From: Epiperipatus broadwayi
Lineage: Eukaryota; Onychophora; Udeonychophora; Euonychophora; Peripatidae
DNA: 64,000 bases
NCBI GenBank assembly: GCA_028023455.1
Contig: JAQFVV010006273.1
Location: forward strand, 620,001-684,000
Direction of reading: 5' to 3'
Shown: in pieces, positions 13,561 to 26,164 of the stretch
Position numbering within the stretch: position 1 is the stretch's first letter
How the letters are laid out: each line of letters opens with the position of its first letter
The notes under the pieces: generated by a model
The model's database searches: none
What the model was told of the DNA's origin: nothing
What the model saw: only the letters and a program-made list of their open reading frames with translations
Position numbers and translations under genes: made by a program

Positions 13561-14029
13561 GGAATCTTCTTCTTATTTCAGATTCAATTTGTATTATTTT
13601 AATAAATTTAATCCTACTTTCCAAATGCTTGAACCAGTTGCTATCTAATATAGAACTCAAATAAATGGATACAATATATAGTGATAATTTTTTTAAATTT
13701 GACTATTAACTTTTACCAGCAGTGTCACTATATCTTTTATGTCCATGTGATTTCCACTTAAATCCATAGCAACCATGTTTATCTTATTGATTGGTATATT
13801 TTTATTATTTTTTTAATGGCTATTCAATCCTTTTCAGTAATTAAAGACACACCTTCATCACAGTCAATTTCCATTTTAATAATTTGGTAGCAAATTTTCA
13901 CATCTAATCTAATAAATTAGATGTGACATTGTTTTTTTTTTCACATTTGTTAAACTCTTGTAAGCACTTCCTCTAAATTTACTAATCAATAAATCTGCTT
14001 TAGCCATTTTGTTTGTTTCAAAAACTTTA

Positions 14030-14780
14030 GACAAATGACCTTTTAGATCACACTTTCTAAATTTACACATTTTCTTTATGTCTCATTTATTGCAAAAGCA
14101 ATAAAAAATATAAGTATCCTCTTCAGTGTTTTTATTAGTCATCTGTGATTTTGCTTTGTTTACTGATGTAGTTAGCTTTATAGCATCTGCTGTATTTTTG
14201 AGTTCTGTTGCATGTTCCAAAATATCTTCATATGCTATTCCTCTTTCAATAGCCCAGTGTATGTAAGTGTGGCCTCACTTAATAATACTTGTGTAAGCTT
14301 TACATCTTTCATATCCCATAGCAGCTGCTCTAACAATATAACTTCTAGCTCATCTTTGAATTGGTACTTTTTTGCTAGCACATGTAGTCATATATCATAC
14401 TTCTGAATATAGTTCAATCATCAGTTTGAAGTATAATTTAACTGTTGCAACAATTTTTTTACAGGGTAGTTTCCAGTTCTTTTGATCACACATTCTTTCC
14501 TGAAATCAACACTGAACTAGCAACTTTCAGCTTATTATTTACAGTATTATTTATTGTCAGGAAGTCTCTAAACATGATTCACATAAATTTGCCATTTAGC
14601 TGTATTATTAATATTGAAAGGTATTATCATATTGTTTTGCATTGGCATGATGTCTGTTCATTCTATTACTAAGTAGTTTATGCTGATATTCAGGAATCTT
14701 TACCAATAATTCTCATAATGCTTTCACATATTCTTATTCCAACTGATGCCTTACATAGGTTCTTAAATTGTCTACTGTGC
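14030..14780 (-). pseudogene. Gypsy gag remnant with CCHC knuckle
   Basis: At about 14110-14045 the minus strand encodes a zinc-knuckle-like segment, CFCNK followed by KMCKFRKCDLKGHLSKV, i.e. spaced C-x2-C and C-x4-H pairs with one cysteine lost. From 14780 down to about 14200 the minus strand resembles a gag capsid reading (VDNLRTYV, KIPEYQHKLLSNR) with several stops. This begins directly at the inner edge of the 5' LTR. Gag is the least conserved Gypsy region, so this rests mainly on position and the knuckle. Confidence 0.5.
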
Positions 14781-14784
14781 TAAC

Positions 14785-15440
14785 TGATGCATATAAGGAA
14801 CACACTCATCTAAGCCAGTTGTATACTCAATTATTTTTAGAAAGTAAATACACAATAAATTTAAACCTAAGAAAAAAAAAGTTTATTGCTCTGAATATAA
14901 TATTAGTAAAGTATTAGTAACTTCAATTAGCAATTTGATGGTTGCTTTCACAAATAAATTTGCAACCATAAGTAGAAATATTTAAGCATTCTCCAAGAAT
15001 TATGCTGGAACATTGCTCAATATAAATCTATGCACACACCATATTTCACAATGCTGCATTTTATCTACTGCAAAATTTAAGCTCTGTTGATTCTTCACTT
15101 AATTTTTCTGCATGCTGGATTGTATGTGTGCTCAACAATTCATTTAGGTCTATGGTCTGTTCATTGCTTACACATAGCACTGTTCTTTTCACCTATAAGT
15201 CTAGTACAATAGTTTTTCCATTTGCTTTTTCTAAATTGCATAATTAATTACATTATTGCTTCTCTGCAAATCAGCATATCAATTTCTCTTTTTACTTTTG
15301 CATAATTTTAAGTACCATGCATACTAACTTTATAGAGTGGCTTTAATGTCCTTTTATTTCTAACTAACTATATCTGCACACATGCTCATACTACTTTATT
15401 TATGTTTATATATTATCAATGTAAAATTTCTTTATGGTCA
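14785..15440 (-). repeat. 5' LTR of the Gypsy element
   Basis: Direct-orientation counterpart of 10237-11100, carrying only one copy of the 200-bp unit that is duplicated there. The divergence between the two LTRs is plainly visible, so the insertion is old. Confidence 0.75.
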
Positions 15441-15635
15441 AAACATAACAAAAAGTAAATAAAATAAAGAGAAAAATGTAAAACATAATAAAGTTAAGAT
15501 AAACAGAATCAGTTCAGAATTGAATATATAAAGATGGTAATGGACTTTGGGTTGTTACAATGTAATACAATAATTATTTTATTTTTATTTATGGTTTTAT
15601 TTATAATAAATAAAACATATTTATAGTTATATCTT

Positions 15636-15741
15636 TTTTTTTTCTCATGTGTCATAGCATCAGCCGGGAAGCGAACCCGCTAACCCAGGACAACTGCTTG
15701 TAAAGCAGCCGTCGCTGACCTCTCGACTGCCAATGCTTGAC
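15636..15741 (-). mobile_element. Short tRNA-derived SINE, precise insertion
   Basis: On the minus strand: gtcaagcattgg, a complete tRNA-like cloverleaf, gctatgacacatgag, then an A-tail of about 9. The acceptor stem GCATTGG pairs with CTGATGC over 7 bp (two G-T pairs); the D-arm is closed by GTCG/CGAC; the anticodon arm is GCTGC-TTTACAA-GCAGT, giving anticodon TAC. The B-box region is cgggttcgcttcccg. A 12-bp target duplication, tagttatatctt, flanks it (15624-15635 and 15742-15753). Length, A-tail and duplication show LINE-mediated retroposition. Related copies are at 28554-28652 and 41706-41795. Confidence 0.85.
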
Positions 15742-15815
15742 TAGTTATATCTTCTCGAACCATTCACGTGTTGGACCATAAGTTGAAAAAAAGTTAAAAA
15801 ACAAGTCAATTGCTC

Positions 15816-16188
15816 CAGGCCCGGATTTAATGCGATTGGGCCCAATCGGGCCCCGCATCGCCACCAAAATTAACAAAAAGTTATTTTTCGAAATTTAAAA
15901 CAAATTGCTTTCGACGATAAAGGATAAATTATAAATTATTCAAATAATCAAAAATATATTTATTTTAAGTTCGCATTGATGGATGAGATTTATTATTGTG
16001 TTTATTATAATATATATACATTTTTATTTTTTAATGTATGTAGAAGTTTACCTATCTTATGATCCATGATATTTGATTTATATATATATAATGAATTTGC
16101 ATTTTATTTAAATATTTAATATATAGAGGGCCCCGCAAAAAAAAAAAAAAATCCAATCGGGCCCCCGCACTTATTGGATCCGGGCCTG
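15816..16188. mobile_element. hAT-type MITE with 8-bp target duplication
   Basis: The 373-bp element begins CAGGCCCGGATTTAATG and ends with the complement of CAGGCCCGGATCCAATA. It is flanked on both sides by aattgctc (15808-15815 and 16189-16196), the 8-bp duplication expected of hAT transposases. Subterminal ends are unusually GC-rich (gggcccaatcgggcccc). There is no transposase, so it is non-autonomous. The small minus-strand frame at 16116-16301 spans the element boundary and is not a gene. Confidence 0.92.
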
Positions 16189-16196
16189 AATTGCTC

Positions 16197-17715
16197 ATTC
16201 AAACACCAAATAGTAGAACACGACAGTTCCATATCAACTGGAGAAAATGAAGATTTTTTACTCCCTTGGAAATCAAATAAGGAATTTTTGCTCACCAGCA
16301 TGCTACATTAGGTGATTACTTCTCAGGCAAACAATCATTTTTTAATCTTTTAATGTCGTACAATTATAGTTTTTCAATCATTTTCCTACGGAATTGAAAA
16401 AAAAACCATTTCTATATATGCAATCTAGTTTACAAAAATAATTAAACTAAAACATAAATAATACAAAACACAAATACATACTACTTGATATATAAATGCA
16501 TTTTTAAATTTACATATAAATAAATATTCTTATTAATGATTTAAACTTTCTTCTACTTCAATAATTTAAATAGATAAATTACAGTATTTCTTTATAAATA
16601 ATAATTATAGATGTCTGTCTCCCCCCTTTCTTTTTCTCTCACTCTCTCTCTCCCTAATATATAATTTGAAAAACAACATTCAACATATTTTATGGTTAAA
16701 TCATTAGGATTTCATTTTAGTTGCTTTAAAAATAACCAAATCAATAATGAAATTCAATATTTTAATCAATTTTTTGATTGGAAAATAAAAGGCTAATCTT
16801 TAAAATAAAATAAAAAATGTCAAAATTACTATTTCAGTAGTCAAAACAAAGTTTCTCAGCAATTAATCAACTATTTTAAAAATAAATATTGAAAATAAAT
16901 TCAGTTAAAATAAATCCAGTTCTGCATTTACATGGAAAATATATTATTGACTAAATAGAAAGAAAAAATCCAGTTTAACATCTGCTTCATAATCACTCTT
17001 AAGCAGATCACCCTTAAGGCAAATAAACTACAAGTGCCATCTAGTGAGAAAATTTCACCTTACTTTAAATAAATGATTTGATAGCATTTCGAAAACAATC
17101 TAAAAAAAATTCGTATGCACAATATTGTTTGTGTGTATATAAATATAGAGGCGTGTGAAAAAATAAAGGAACCATTTCTAAATAAACAATGCCAAAAAAT
17201 TATCTGTGTATATCTACAGTTAATCAATTAACCATCCAATATTAATTAATAAAAAGGAAGTATACTAGCTAGAAAGTAAAAGAAGGATGGAAAACCAATT
17301 ATATCCTCACCATCCAACAAACCTGGTGGATAATGACTTCTTCATGGTTTCTTTATGAAGAGCTGTTGGAGTTGCTTTTGTCATGCAATAGGATATTTAG
17401 AAGTCATTTTAGTTCTACAGTTTATAAATTAGATTTTGCACATATTTTGGCAAAATTGTTAATTGCACATAGTATTATATAAATCAAATTACAGAAGAAA
17501 AAAAAACATTTATGTAGGACCGGATGTTAACTAATCATAAATAAAATGTATTCATAGTTTTTATTTTTCCTTACGAGCAATTATGTAAATAATTTAACTA
17601 GTATATCATGTGTCAATATTTGCAATATATTCTACTATCATAACTTTTAAATGTATTTATTCAACAAATTAATTTTGAATATCATTCAATGAAGTATGGA
17701 AAGATGTATATTAGA
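16197..17715. other. Spacer with pyrimidine tract
   Basis: Contains a polypyrimidine tract at about 16616-16655 (runs of C, then ctctctctc). No gene or repeat pair is supported. Confidence 0.4.
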
Positions 17716-17719
17716 AGTA

Positions 17720-18045
17720 ACAAGAAGGAATTGAAAACTAAATATGTCAGTGAGATAACAAAAAGGGATTACTGACATTTTGAAGGAATTAAAAAACTGA
17801 AATGAAGCTGGGTTGGACGTATTTCTAGACAAGATAATAGATGGACTGTTGAAATTTTAAACAGGATCCTAAAAATATTGAAACAGATATATAAACAGAT
17901 AAATGTGAGATGGATAACTGAAAAAAAAAAGATGTTTTCTAAGATGATATGGAGATGAAAGGCTAGAGATCAACTGAATTAAACTTTGAGAGACCATCCT
18001 GAAGTGGATCAATAATGGTTGGAAATGGTGATGCTGACAATAACT
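17720..18045 (+). pseudogene. RTE-like LINE C-terminal tail (decayed)
   Basis: One plus-strand frame reads SWVGRISRQDNRWTVEIL, then VRWITEKKKM, then KARDQLN and RDHPEVDQ. These match the end of RTE-type endonuclease-reverse transcriptases (W-x-GH/R, DNRWT-x-x-IL, RW-x-D, an R-D-x-W block). Stops at three conserved tryptophan or glutamine sites show it is dead. It differs in sequence from the 5.1-5.4 kb fragment and may be another RTE lineage. Confidence 0.65.
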
Positions 18046-19598
18046 ATAGCAACATTCTTTGATTTTTCCCTTCCCCCATCTAAATGGCAGAAAATAGAAA
18101 CAAAAACTTGAATGTTTTAGAACTGATATCTATCTGAAAGGTTAAAATTCATTTTAGTTAATAATTCTAAAATATCTTTTGTTTTTACAAATCTTTTTTT
18201 TTTTTTTCATCTTTTGTTATTAAGAAATATTATTCTACTGCTTTATTTGTTTATATAATTTATCCAGCTCATATTAAAGATGCATTAAAATCCTGTCTGA
18301 TTTACAGCAGTAACAAAGTAATAGATTCTAGAACTAAAAGATTCTGTATTAAAGCGCAATGCTAAAACTTTCTGAGTGATTAACTTATATGACATTTTTT
18401 TAACATGCATTAAAAAACATTTCTAGCAATACTTGAAACAATTAATATAAATACTATTTTCATGCATTACCATTAATGGCGAGTATGGATAAAAAGTTTG
18501 CTTCATCATGCAATATAATGAAACCATTTTTCAATTCTATTTCTTCTTTATATTAAACTTCTAAAAAATTAAAATATTCTATTTTTTTTTTTCTAAAAAA
18601 TAAAAATATTCAATTTTTTTGTTTTAAATTAAATATTTTCTAATATTTTCTAGCGTGTGTGTAATATTCAATAACTGATTATAAAGTTATAAAATACATA
18701 GAATGCTCAAAATAATAGATATGAAGTGTTAGATGTTGGATGAAGCTGAAAGTAATAATTAAGGATAATATAGAAATATAATCATTCATGCAAGCACTGA
18801 CAAAATTTAAATACTTTTGCGAAGAAATATAAATATAAACATTATATAAGATGTATTTGAATATATATAGAAAATCCAAACAAGCATGTTACTAAACTGA
18901 AGGTTGCAATTATAAACCTGTTTGGATTTATAAAATAATAAGTTTTATTATACTCTAATCCAAACTATCTACTATAAGCTTAAGTAATTAATGGTTACAA
19001 GATGATAAAAAAAAAACTGGAACTAGTGCATTTATATATATATAGAAACCATCTTTTACTTTTTTGTACTATTCAAACTAATAACATAAAATTTTACAAA
19101 ACTCCAAGGTTTTAAATCCAGAATTAATGTACAGTAATGGCTCGGTAGGAGGATGAAGAGAAGTATTCTTAGAAATTTATAAATAAACATATGAAATGGT
19201 CATGTGAAGTGGTTGTATAGTATACATATTTTATTTAAATAATTATCAGAATTCATTTAAAAATAAAAAATCATTTATTTACAGAAGGATAAATATAAAC
19301 AGAACACAAAATAAAGATTCTATTTATTTTTTAAATTTATTTTATATGAAAAATGTAAGCTGCTTAAAAAAGACTAGGATTAACATTACTTACGATATAG
19401 CTTGCAGGATAATTAATAAAATTTATAAAAAACAAAACAAAATATAATATAGAATAAAAAAAAAAGTTTGAAATTCTAGAGAAACTGGTTAAATGATGAT
19501 AGTAATAGCATCATATTTATTCATATTCTTTTTACTTTACTGAAAGCTTTAATGGGTAATAATAGATACCATATGACAGTGCTTAAATAAATCCATTT
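18046..19598. other. AT-rich spacer
   Basis: Includes homopolymer-rich blocks (18190-18210, 18580-18600) and a short local duplication around 18560-18620. No gene is supported; the open frame at 18679-18879 is low-complexity. Confidence 0.4.
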
Positions 19599-20058
19599 CC
19601 TGCATTGTTCTATCCAAAATCCCAGATTAGTTTCAAGCTTATCGTTTACATCAAAGAGGAACTTTGCATTTTGAAGCAGTGCACCTGGATCTCCAGGATT
19701 TAATGCACCTTCCTACCAGTTACTATCATTTACCCCTATATTATACTATCAAGTTATCAGCCCAAAATGAAAACATACAGTTATTAAAATAAGATTATTA
19801 TAGTATATAGAAATTGAACTGCATTCAGATCAACTTGACTATATAAGCAAGTTGGCTTAGATTGAAGTATTTAAATGTTTTTTTTTTCAGTTTGGGCTGA
19901 TAGTTTAATACTATATTATTGAGGTAAATGATAATACCTAAAAGAAAAGTGCATTAGAACATAAAAATCCAGATTTACTTTTCCCCAAATCTAAGGCTCC
20001 TCACTGATGAACCATAAGCTTGAAACTTGTCTTTAGATTTTAGATAGGACAACACAGG
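19599..20058. mobile_element. Fold-back element, about 460 bp
   Basis: The left arm (19599-19770) and right arm (about 19885-20058) are imperfect inverted repeats. Paired blocks include cctgcattgttctatcc with its right-arm complement, 'gtttcaagcttat', 'ggat.t...aatgca' and 'tatcatttacc'. Arm identity is moderate, so it is an old copy. No coding capacity and no certain target duplication. Confidence 0.7.
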
Positions 20059-20529
20059 ATAAAGATTTATTACTTACTAAAGCTTACATTAAGTGGCTTA
20101 GAGACGGTGAATAAATATGCTGTTAAAACAGTAATATGTCAAACAAAGTCATGTGATAGTGTATTGGTTTATGATAGTAATAATGAAAAAATAATTGTAA
20201 AGGAGTTGCAGTAAGCTACATACGCCTTTTTATTAAGAATTGTTTGCGATCAACAAAATAGTTCTTATAATGTTTTCTCTGGTATGCTAGATATTTAAAA
20301 AGCATAAAATTTTGACTATTAAAAAAGAATGATATTTGAGAATTTGGCTGGAAGAAAAATTATAGCTAAAACTATTGAATAAAATAGTGAAAATGATGAA
20401 TAAAAAAAAAGTATAAACAAAAGGGATAAAGAACAAAAAAAAAATTATTTTTTTAAAGTGTTTTTCATTTCATTTACATTGTATTGGAAAATAGTCAACT
20501 TGCCTTTTAACTTGAATGATATTTTACAT

Positions 20530-20620
20530 CAGTAAGATGGAGTGAAGAATAAATAAAGATCGAAAATCCTAAGTTCAAGTCCCTCTGTTTACTACAGTAA
20601 ACATTCAGTACACCGAATGA
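20530..20620 (+). repeat. tRNA-like SINE remnant
   Basis: Reads gtaagatggagtgaagaata, then gaaaatcctaagttcaagtc. It aligns with the outer tRNA-like end of the fold-back at 3207-3945 (taagatggagtggatggcta...gtccgagttcaa). The B-box-like gttcaagtcc is well kept. It stands alone here, not as part of a visible inverted repeat. Confidence 0.5.
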
Positions 20621-21183
20621 AATAGGTTAGTTAAATTTATATATCTGTTAAAAAAAAAAAAAAATTCAATTTTAAAACAAACAAATAGTAAGTGATATAT
20701 ATAACTCTCTCAAAATTATTAATACTAGATAAAAAATCATAAATAAATTCATTAATAATTATTTCGATGCTAGCAAATAATTTATTTTGTGAAAAATATA
20801 TAAAAGAAGTTAATGTTCATTCAGAAAGTGTTCTGAAAATCATAACAAAGCATGCAAGTACTTAATTCATTATCTAGATTATATTTTTATTAATAATCTC
20901 ATCAACTTCAATCTCTGTATGTGCACACTGAAGTATCAACTCTAGTGATATATATATTATGAACTAAATAGAAGATGTTTAAATCCCCCAAAATTTAAGA
21001 ATTAACTTATTAATTTTCAGAATAAAAAACTGCAATATTTACTAGATTGGCAATAGATATGAATTTTATTTAGTTTACTGTAGTTCCCAGGTCAATACCC
21101 AATTTACGTTCATAAAAATGTTTTATATTGTAATGGAATCGCTAAACTGCTCAGCCAACTATTATTATGAATATTACTTGGGG
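20621..21183. other. AT-rich spacer
   Basis: Nothing recognised beyond short A-runs. Confidence 0.4.
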
Positions 21184-21668
21184 CAGAGGTTGGCAAACTT
21201 TTTAATCTGAAGAGCCATTTTGTTTAAATCTCCCTCCTTTCCCTATTAAAAAGATGCAAGGAAAGAGGTGAAAAATATATCCCTGAAAAATATGAATTTC
21301 TGTATGGCTGTGGATATATTTTAATGTTTATTTTAGTAAGAGAACATAATAGAATCCATATACATCTTATTCAAAATAAAAATTTTCTTAAAAATAAATA
21401 AATAAAAACAAAAAATTACTCTGACAATTTGATTTATTCACAAATTTCTAATATTTAAATATTCATTGTATACAACAATTACTATTCTATAATAAGATTA
21501 AATTCAAGAAACAATGTTGTTTTTCTCTCCTAGAGGCAGCAAAATATTTCTTTACAAATTACAAGAGGAAATAAAAATGTGCTTATGTTTTCATGATAAA
21601 AAGAGCCATGAAATTGGGATTAAAAAACCACATTTGACTCATGAACTGTAGTTTGTCAACCTTTGCTG
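21184..21668. mobile_element. hAT-like non-autonomous element
   Basis: Starts CAGAGGTTGGCAAACTTTTT, and its end read in reverse starts CAGCAAAGGTTGACAAACTA. These are imperfect inverted termini of the CAG-N-GGTTGGCAAAC type common in hAT elements. Both ends also carry inverted 'agagccat' subterminal blocks (21216, 21602). Length is 485 bp with no transposase. Flanking 8-mers do not match, so the target duplication has decayed or the edges are slightly off. Confidence 0.7.
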
Positions 21669-21933
21669 TAGGGAAATGACTATTTTCTCATCAATGATCA
21701 GCAGTCAACCATGCACAAATAGGAGTGACAACAATTTAAAATTCAATTATACTTGATCAGAACCATGAATGATGACCAGACTTTAAGCCTACATCAAGCA
21801 CAAGTCTTCATGCACACCTGGTCATATTTGTTTATTATCATCAACCATACATTTTTTATCATTATATTAAAAGATGCTTAAACCCATTTTGTGAGAAATG
21901 CTAAATCTAAATATATTTTACTCAAGATTTTTA

Positions 21934-22140
21934 AATTATAGACACATGTATATGTGTCATACAGAGTGGAACAATTCACTGACATCAATGATATTTAGCT
22001 AAGTGTGCTTTTTAATACTGTGTACAGACTCATGGCAACAGAGTTTGATACACAATACTGAAAATATGCTTGACTAAATATCATTAATAACAGTGAATTG
22101 TTCCATTCTGTATGATACATAAGAATACATGTGTATAATT
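21934..22140. mobile_element. Fold-back MITE, about 205 bp
   Basis: Arms 21934-22028 and 22045-22140 are near-perfect inverted repeats: aattatagacacatgtat...gaacaattcactg on the left, and the complement of aattatacacatgtattc...gaacaattcactg on the right. The short loop is around 22030-22044. The element could fold into a long hairpin. It has no coding capacity. Confidence 0.8.
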
Positions 22141-22408
22141 TATATTATAGACATTTATTGATTTATTATCAAGATATTTAAATAAAATATTTGTCTGTCA
22201 GATGGAAAATTGATGAGAAATAATACATTTAAACAATAACAATTAATTTATTTACAACAACAAAAATATAAACAATCTAATTTTTCTGGTATTTACATAT
22301 TTAAACAATCGACAAAATAAAATATTTAAACTATTTAATATGAATCTAAGAAATCAATTAAGCATATATATCTTCAATTTTCCCCAATCATAGATTGATT
22401 TCCAATCC

Positions 22409-22440
22409 CAATGTTAATAATAATAATAATAATAATAACA
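22409..22440 (+). repeat. TAA microsatellite
   Basis: About eight to nine TAA/AAT units, interrupted at the right end by aacaaa. One of several TAA arrays in the window. Confidence 0.85.
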
Positions 22441-22737
22441 AATTTTAAAGTATACATATCAATGTTTTAAAGATTCTAATACTGATAATCTTTTCTTATT
22501 CAAATGTTCAAAACATTGATATATATATATTACAATTAGCAGATGAAAAAAAAATCGAATTACAATAATATATTTTATAATATTTAAAATAAATATTTTC
22601 CATTGTTTTTATATCATATGTGACTTTAAATACACAATTAAGAAAAATAACAGTGTATTTAATTTTTAACACAAAAGAAAAATGAGTCTTTTGCCAACAT
22701 TTTTTTATTATAAAATCATTTGGTGCTTGTCTTATAG

Positions 22738-23850
22738 CTAAAGATGCCGTTGGATGGTGCCGTTTTCACGCTAAAACTATAAAATATGAACATTCATGGG
22801 CCGTTGATTTTAATAATTTTTCTATGCTTTTTTGTAATGCGAAAATAAAAACAAAACAAAATCGTCTTTTTTAAATATTATTTTTTATTAACGTATACAA
22901 TTTAAATGATAATAATAAATGTAAAATAAAATCAACAAATTACAATTTGATTCGTGTTTTTTATATTGTATACTTTTTAAATTGTGTTACGGCTTTTTTT
23001 TTATAAATTTTCTATCGGATATTTTTTTACTTGTGTTACGACTTTTTTTGTTGTTGTTTAACTAAAAAATAATAATCATAATAAAAGTAAAAGTTGTTAC
23101 GGTTAGATTTAGGGTTAGTTTTAGGGTTAGTTTAGGGTTAGTTTGAGGGTTAGTGTTCTGTTGTTTGTAATGCTAAAATAAAAAAAATTCAAAATCATAA
23201 CCGTACTCGGACAAAAGAAAGAAACTAAAACTTTTTTAAACAACAACAAACACATACAAATGTCTTCTTTACTTATTAAACATGTTTATAATATTTGCTT
23301 TTTATGAAATTTACAAAAAAACCTGTATATTTGGACTTTTCTTACTGGATATTTTTTTTCGTACCACTCTCTTTTACTTCAAAAATATACAGACGGTAGA
23401 ATCTTCTTTGTCTTGTGGAATGTTACTAACAGTACGTTACTTGACATTTTACCTAATTGCAACTCAATAAAAACATAGATATTTAACATTTTCCCAAATA
23501 AAAGTTCAATACAGTACATTGTAAAAAGTCTTATAATTATTGTTTTAAAAAATCTGAACATTTCAATAGTTTAAAATAAAAAAAAATCCAATGAAAACAA
23601 CATTTCAATTTAATTCAAATACAAACTCTCTCATCAAGCCGTAATTATTTTATAAATTGTGCGAATTCGGAAAATGTATTTGCTGCTATGCGACATACAT
23701 GCTGTACTGCGATGCGACATAGTGGCCTGCATTCTGTAGCACAACAAAAAAGTTGTAATATAGAAAACGCGGCTTCGAATGTGTCGACCGCGGAAACAGC
23801 ATTTTTATGTGTTTTGGCGCAAAAACCGCACCATAGAGTGGCATCTTTAG
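22738..23850. mobile_element. 1.1-kb inverted-terminal-repeat element with telomere-like repeats
   Basis: The left end ctaaagatgccgttggatgg...gtttt.cgc.aaaac is matched in inverted form by the right end (ctaaagatgccactctatgg...). This gives imperfect terminal repeats of about 45 bp. A TA on each side is compatible with a TA target duplication. At 23100-23155 the element holds four irregularly spaced GGGTTAG units. The right half is GC-richer (cgcggaaacagc, ggcgcaaaaaccgc). No transposase is recognised; the minus frame at 23645-23890 overruns the terminus and looks fortuitous. Confidence 0.65.
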
Positions 23851-26164
23851 ATAAAAGATGAGTACTAATCATTTTAAATAATCTTACCAAATTTTATTAT
23901 GATTTTATTTGTCTGTTCATTCTTATTATCTGATGCATACATTGAAAATATTGAATTACACAATGTCACCTTCCTTGACATTTCAGTTTAATACCTTAAA
24001 AAATGTTTTCTAATCTTCAAATTTGTTAATATATCTAATACTGTCATCTAGTTTTGTAATTCAATATCTCAACTAGTGCTAAGCCTAGTCTGAATTAGAG
24101 AAATAGACATTTAACTCATCATTAAATATTAAATGATTACAAGTGATCTTAGCATGCCAAATGCAGCATAAACTTGATACAAATTTATCTTACAAAAAGT
24201 CATCAAAAAGAATTTGTAATCTATTCCAGCAATAACAAACAATTGTTATTATGTAAATTGACTGCTTCTCAAAAATAATGTTATAACTTTGCAAAGATTG
24301 TCTCAATAAAATACTATAATAAAGATGAAAAAGATATCACATTTTGTTAATGAAGATTTAAAGAATCTCTTAATGTTAAAACAAAAAATGCAAATATTTT
24401 CTCAACTGATACTCTTAAAACTATATATTCATGTTGAAAATAGATCACAGAAAATTAACAAGATAAAAATAAATACAGCAATTAACATCTGATTCAATTT
24501 CATATTTATATATTAGATTAGATAATTCCATCTCTTTTAAAGCACAGGTACTAGAATCACTTGTGCATGAATGTGATGCATTGACCTAAACTGTATGCCA
24601 ATATCCTCCTTTTTTGTCTTAGGAACAAAAAAAAAAAACATTTCATCTTATTAATGTATCTTATGTTGGAAGACATGCAGTACATAATCTTCACTAGTCA
24701 TATTTAGAGAACTATATAAATTGAAGAAACCAAAGTTTTCTTTTAAACAGCTTGATAATAGAAAGAACAATACAAGTTGTCTTGGAAATACAAAATGTCA
24801 TTCTCTAATCAAAGGAATTAGAAATTGTAGAATGTTGTAATCCACATTAGCCTACAATATACATTTGACATGTTCAATTATCCTTTAATATAGCTTAACC
24901 ATTAATAGCAATAAAAACTATTCAGCTTATAGAAGTATACTTCTTAAAAATTATGGACATCTATTATTTTTTTCAATATCTTAGTATAAAAATAGAACAT
25001 GTAAAAGTGCATAGTTTACTATAACTTTCATGTATAATAAAATTTATTGATGAGTTATATATATGGTAAATGAAGGATTAAAAGTGAGAAGGATGTATGG
25101 ATACAATACAAGGCAAATGTAAAATAAAAATGTTAAATGAAGATTAGATTTATACTTGTAATAAATCATAGCGGTCTGCTGGGAAAATGAAAGAAGTATT
25201 TATTAAAAATTGGCAATGGAAAAAAAAAAAACAAGATAAGTGTAAGAAGTTAAATAATCACTGAAGACAACTAATAAAAAATAAATATATGTGGGAGGAG
25301 AAAGAATGGAATAAATCAATGGAATAAACACTTGCATATTTGGGAATGTAAATTATATAGTGAAGATCATGTATAATTAATATCATGTTCGGTCTATAGT
25401 TAAAGAAAACATGTAAAATGCTCTATCTTAAGTGATAACCTTGACAAAAAATACTGTAAGAAATAATGAGAAGGGTGAAGCATAGAAGTGAAACAGTCAA
25501 AATGGATATGATAATAAACATAAGAAGTATTTGAATAAAATACAATATGCAAGTTCAAGATAATCTTTGATTATCATGTAAACCCACCGAGTAATTGTTA
25601 ATAATCTGTTTACATTGGAATTGGATACGTTTATAATTTTCTTATGAGAAAAAAAGGAATAAAAGTGAGAGGAATGTTGATACATAACTAGTCTGAAACG
25701 TTTCAAACGATTGGAATGCTATTAAAAATTAATGCTTTTTTAAAGATGAACTTATATTTTTAAAAAAAAAAAAAACTGGTAACATAATATTTGTATATAG
25801 TTTAATTTTAGACTTTAAAATAATTGTTATCAATATGGGGGGAGAAATCAATACATAAGGAAATTAATAATTAATTAGATTTGTTTATCTATGCAATTAA
25901 TTAAATTGTTTTAAAGTTTTTATTTTATTAGATATTGTTAGATAGTTAAAATAAATGTATATGAACAATGAGCTAGTGAAATATACGCGGTAAAGTAGTT
26001 AGGTATATGTATTAGAAGAGGGGATATGTCTGTGTTCGAATGTAATATTGAAATGATAAATGGTGATATTTAAAATTTGATCTTATGTTTAACTATAAAT
26101 AATTTAATGTAATTATAGTGGAGTTATAACTAATCCTAGTTGTAATTCTTTATAGGCTATTATT
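23851..26164. other. AT-rich spacer
   Basis: No coding or RNA gene can be supported. Contains two loosely similar purine-rich blocks ('aaaagtgaga.ggatgt' near 25080 and 25665). Confidence 0.4.
25983..26045 (+). repeat. Possible tRNA-like SINE remnant
   Basis: Contains gcggtaaagtagttaggtat (A-box-like), then 35 nt later tctgtgttcgaatgt (B-box-like, with the GTTCGAA core). Spacing fits a polymerase III internal promoter. Stems are poor and no tail or target duplication is visible. Confidence 0.35.

Larger units (their letters stand above)
10237..15440 (-). mobile_element. Decayed Ty3/Gypsy LTR retrotransposon
   Basis: Two similar non-coding blocks in direct orientation (about 10237-11100 and 14785-15440) act as LTRs. 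Both begin near tgatg on the plus strand, followed by actcacctaagcc or actcatctaagcc, and both end near ttatatattat...aaaatttt. Between them on the minus strand, in element order, lie gag-like sequence, a CCHC knuckle, reverse transcriptase, RNase H and integrase, which is the Ty3/Gypsy order. All reading frames are broken. A conventional primer-binding site next to the 14785 LTR edge was not recognised, and no exact target duplication is visible, so end coordinates are good only to about 10 bp. Confidence 0.85.

Noticed and set aside
13899-13925. Small perfect hairpin cacatctaat/attagatgtg
   Set aside because: Lies inside broken Gypsy sequence and is short enough to occur by chance in AT-rich DNA.
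23100-23160. Telomere or interstitial telomeric array
   Set aside because: Only four irregularly spaced units within an inverted-repeat element; not a regular array.
23645-23890. 81-codon minus-strand gene with many cysteines
   Set aside because: It overruns the right terminus of the 22738-23850 element and matches no family I recognise; cysteines come from repeated tgc-rich sequence.
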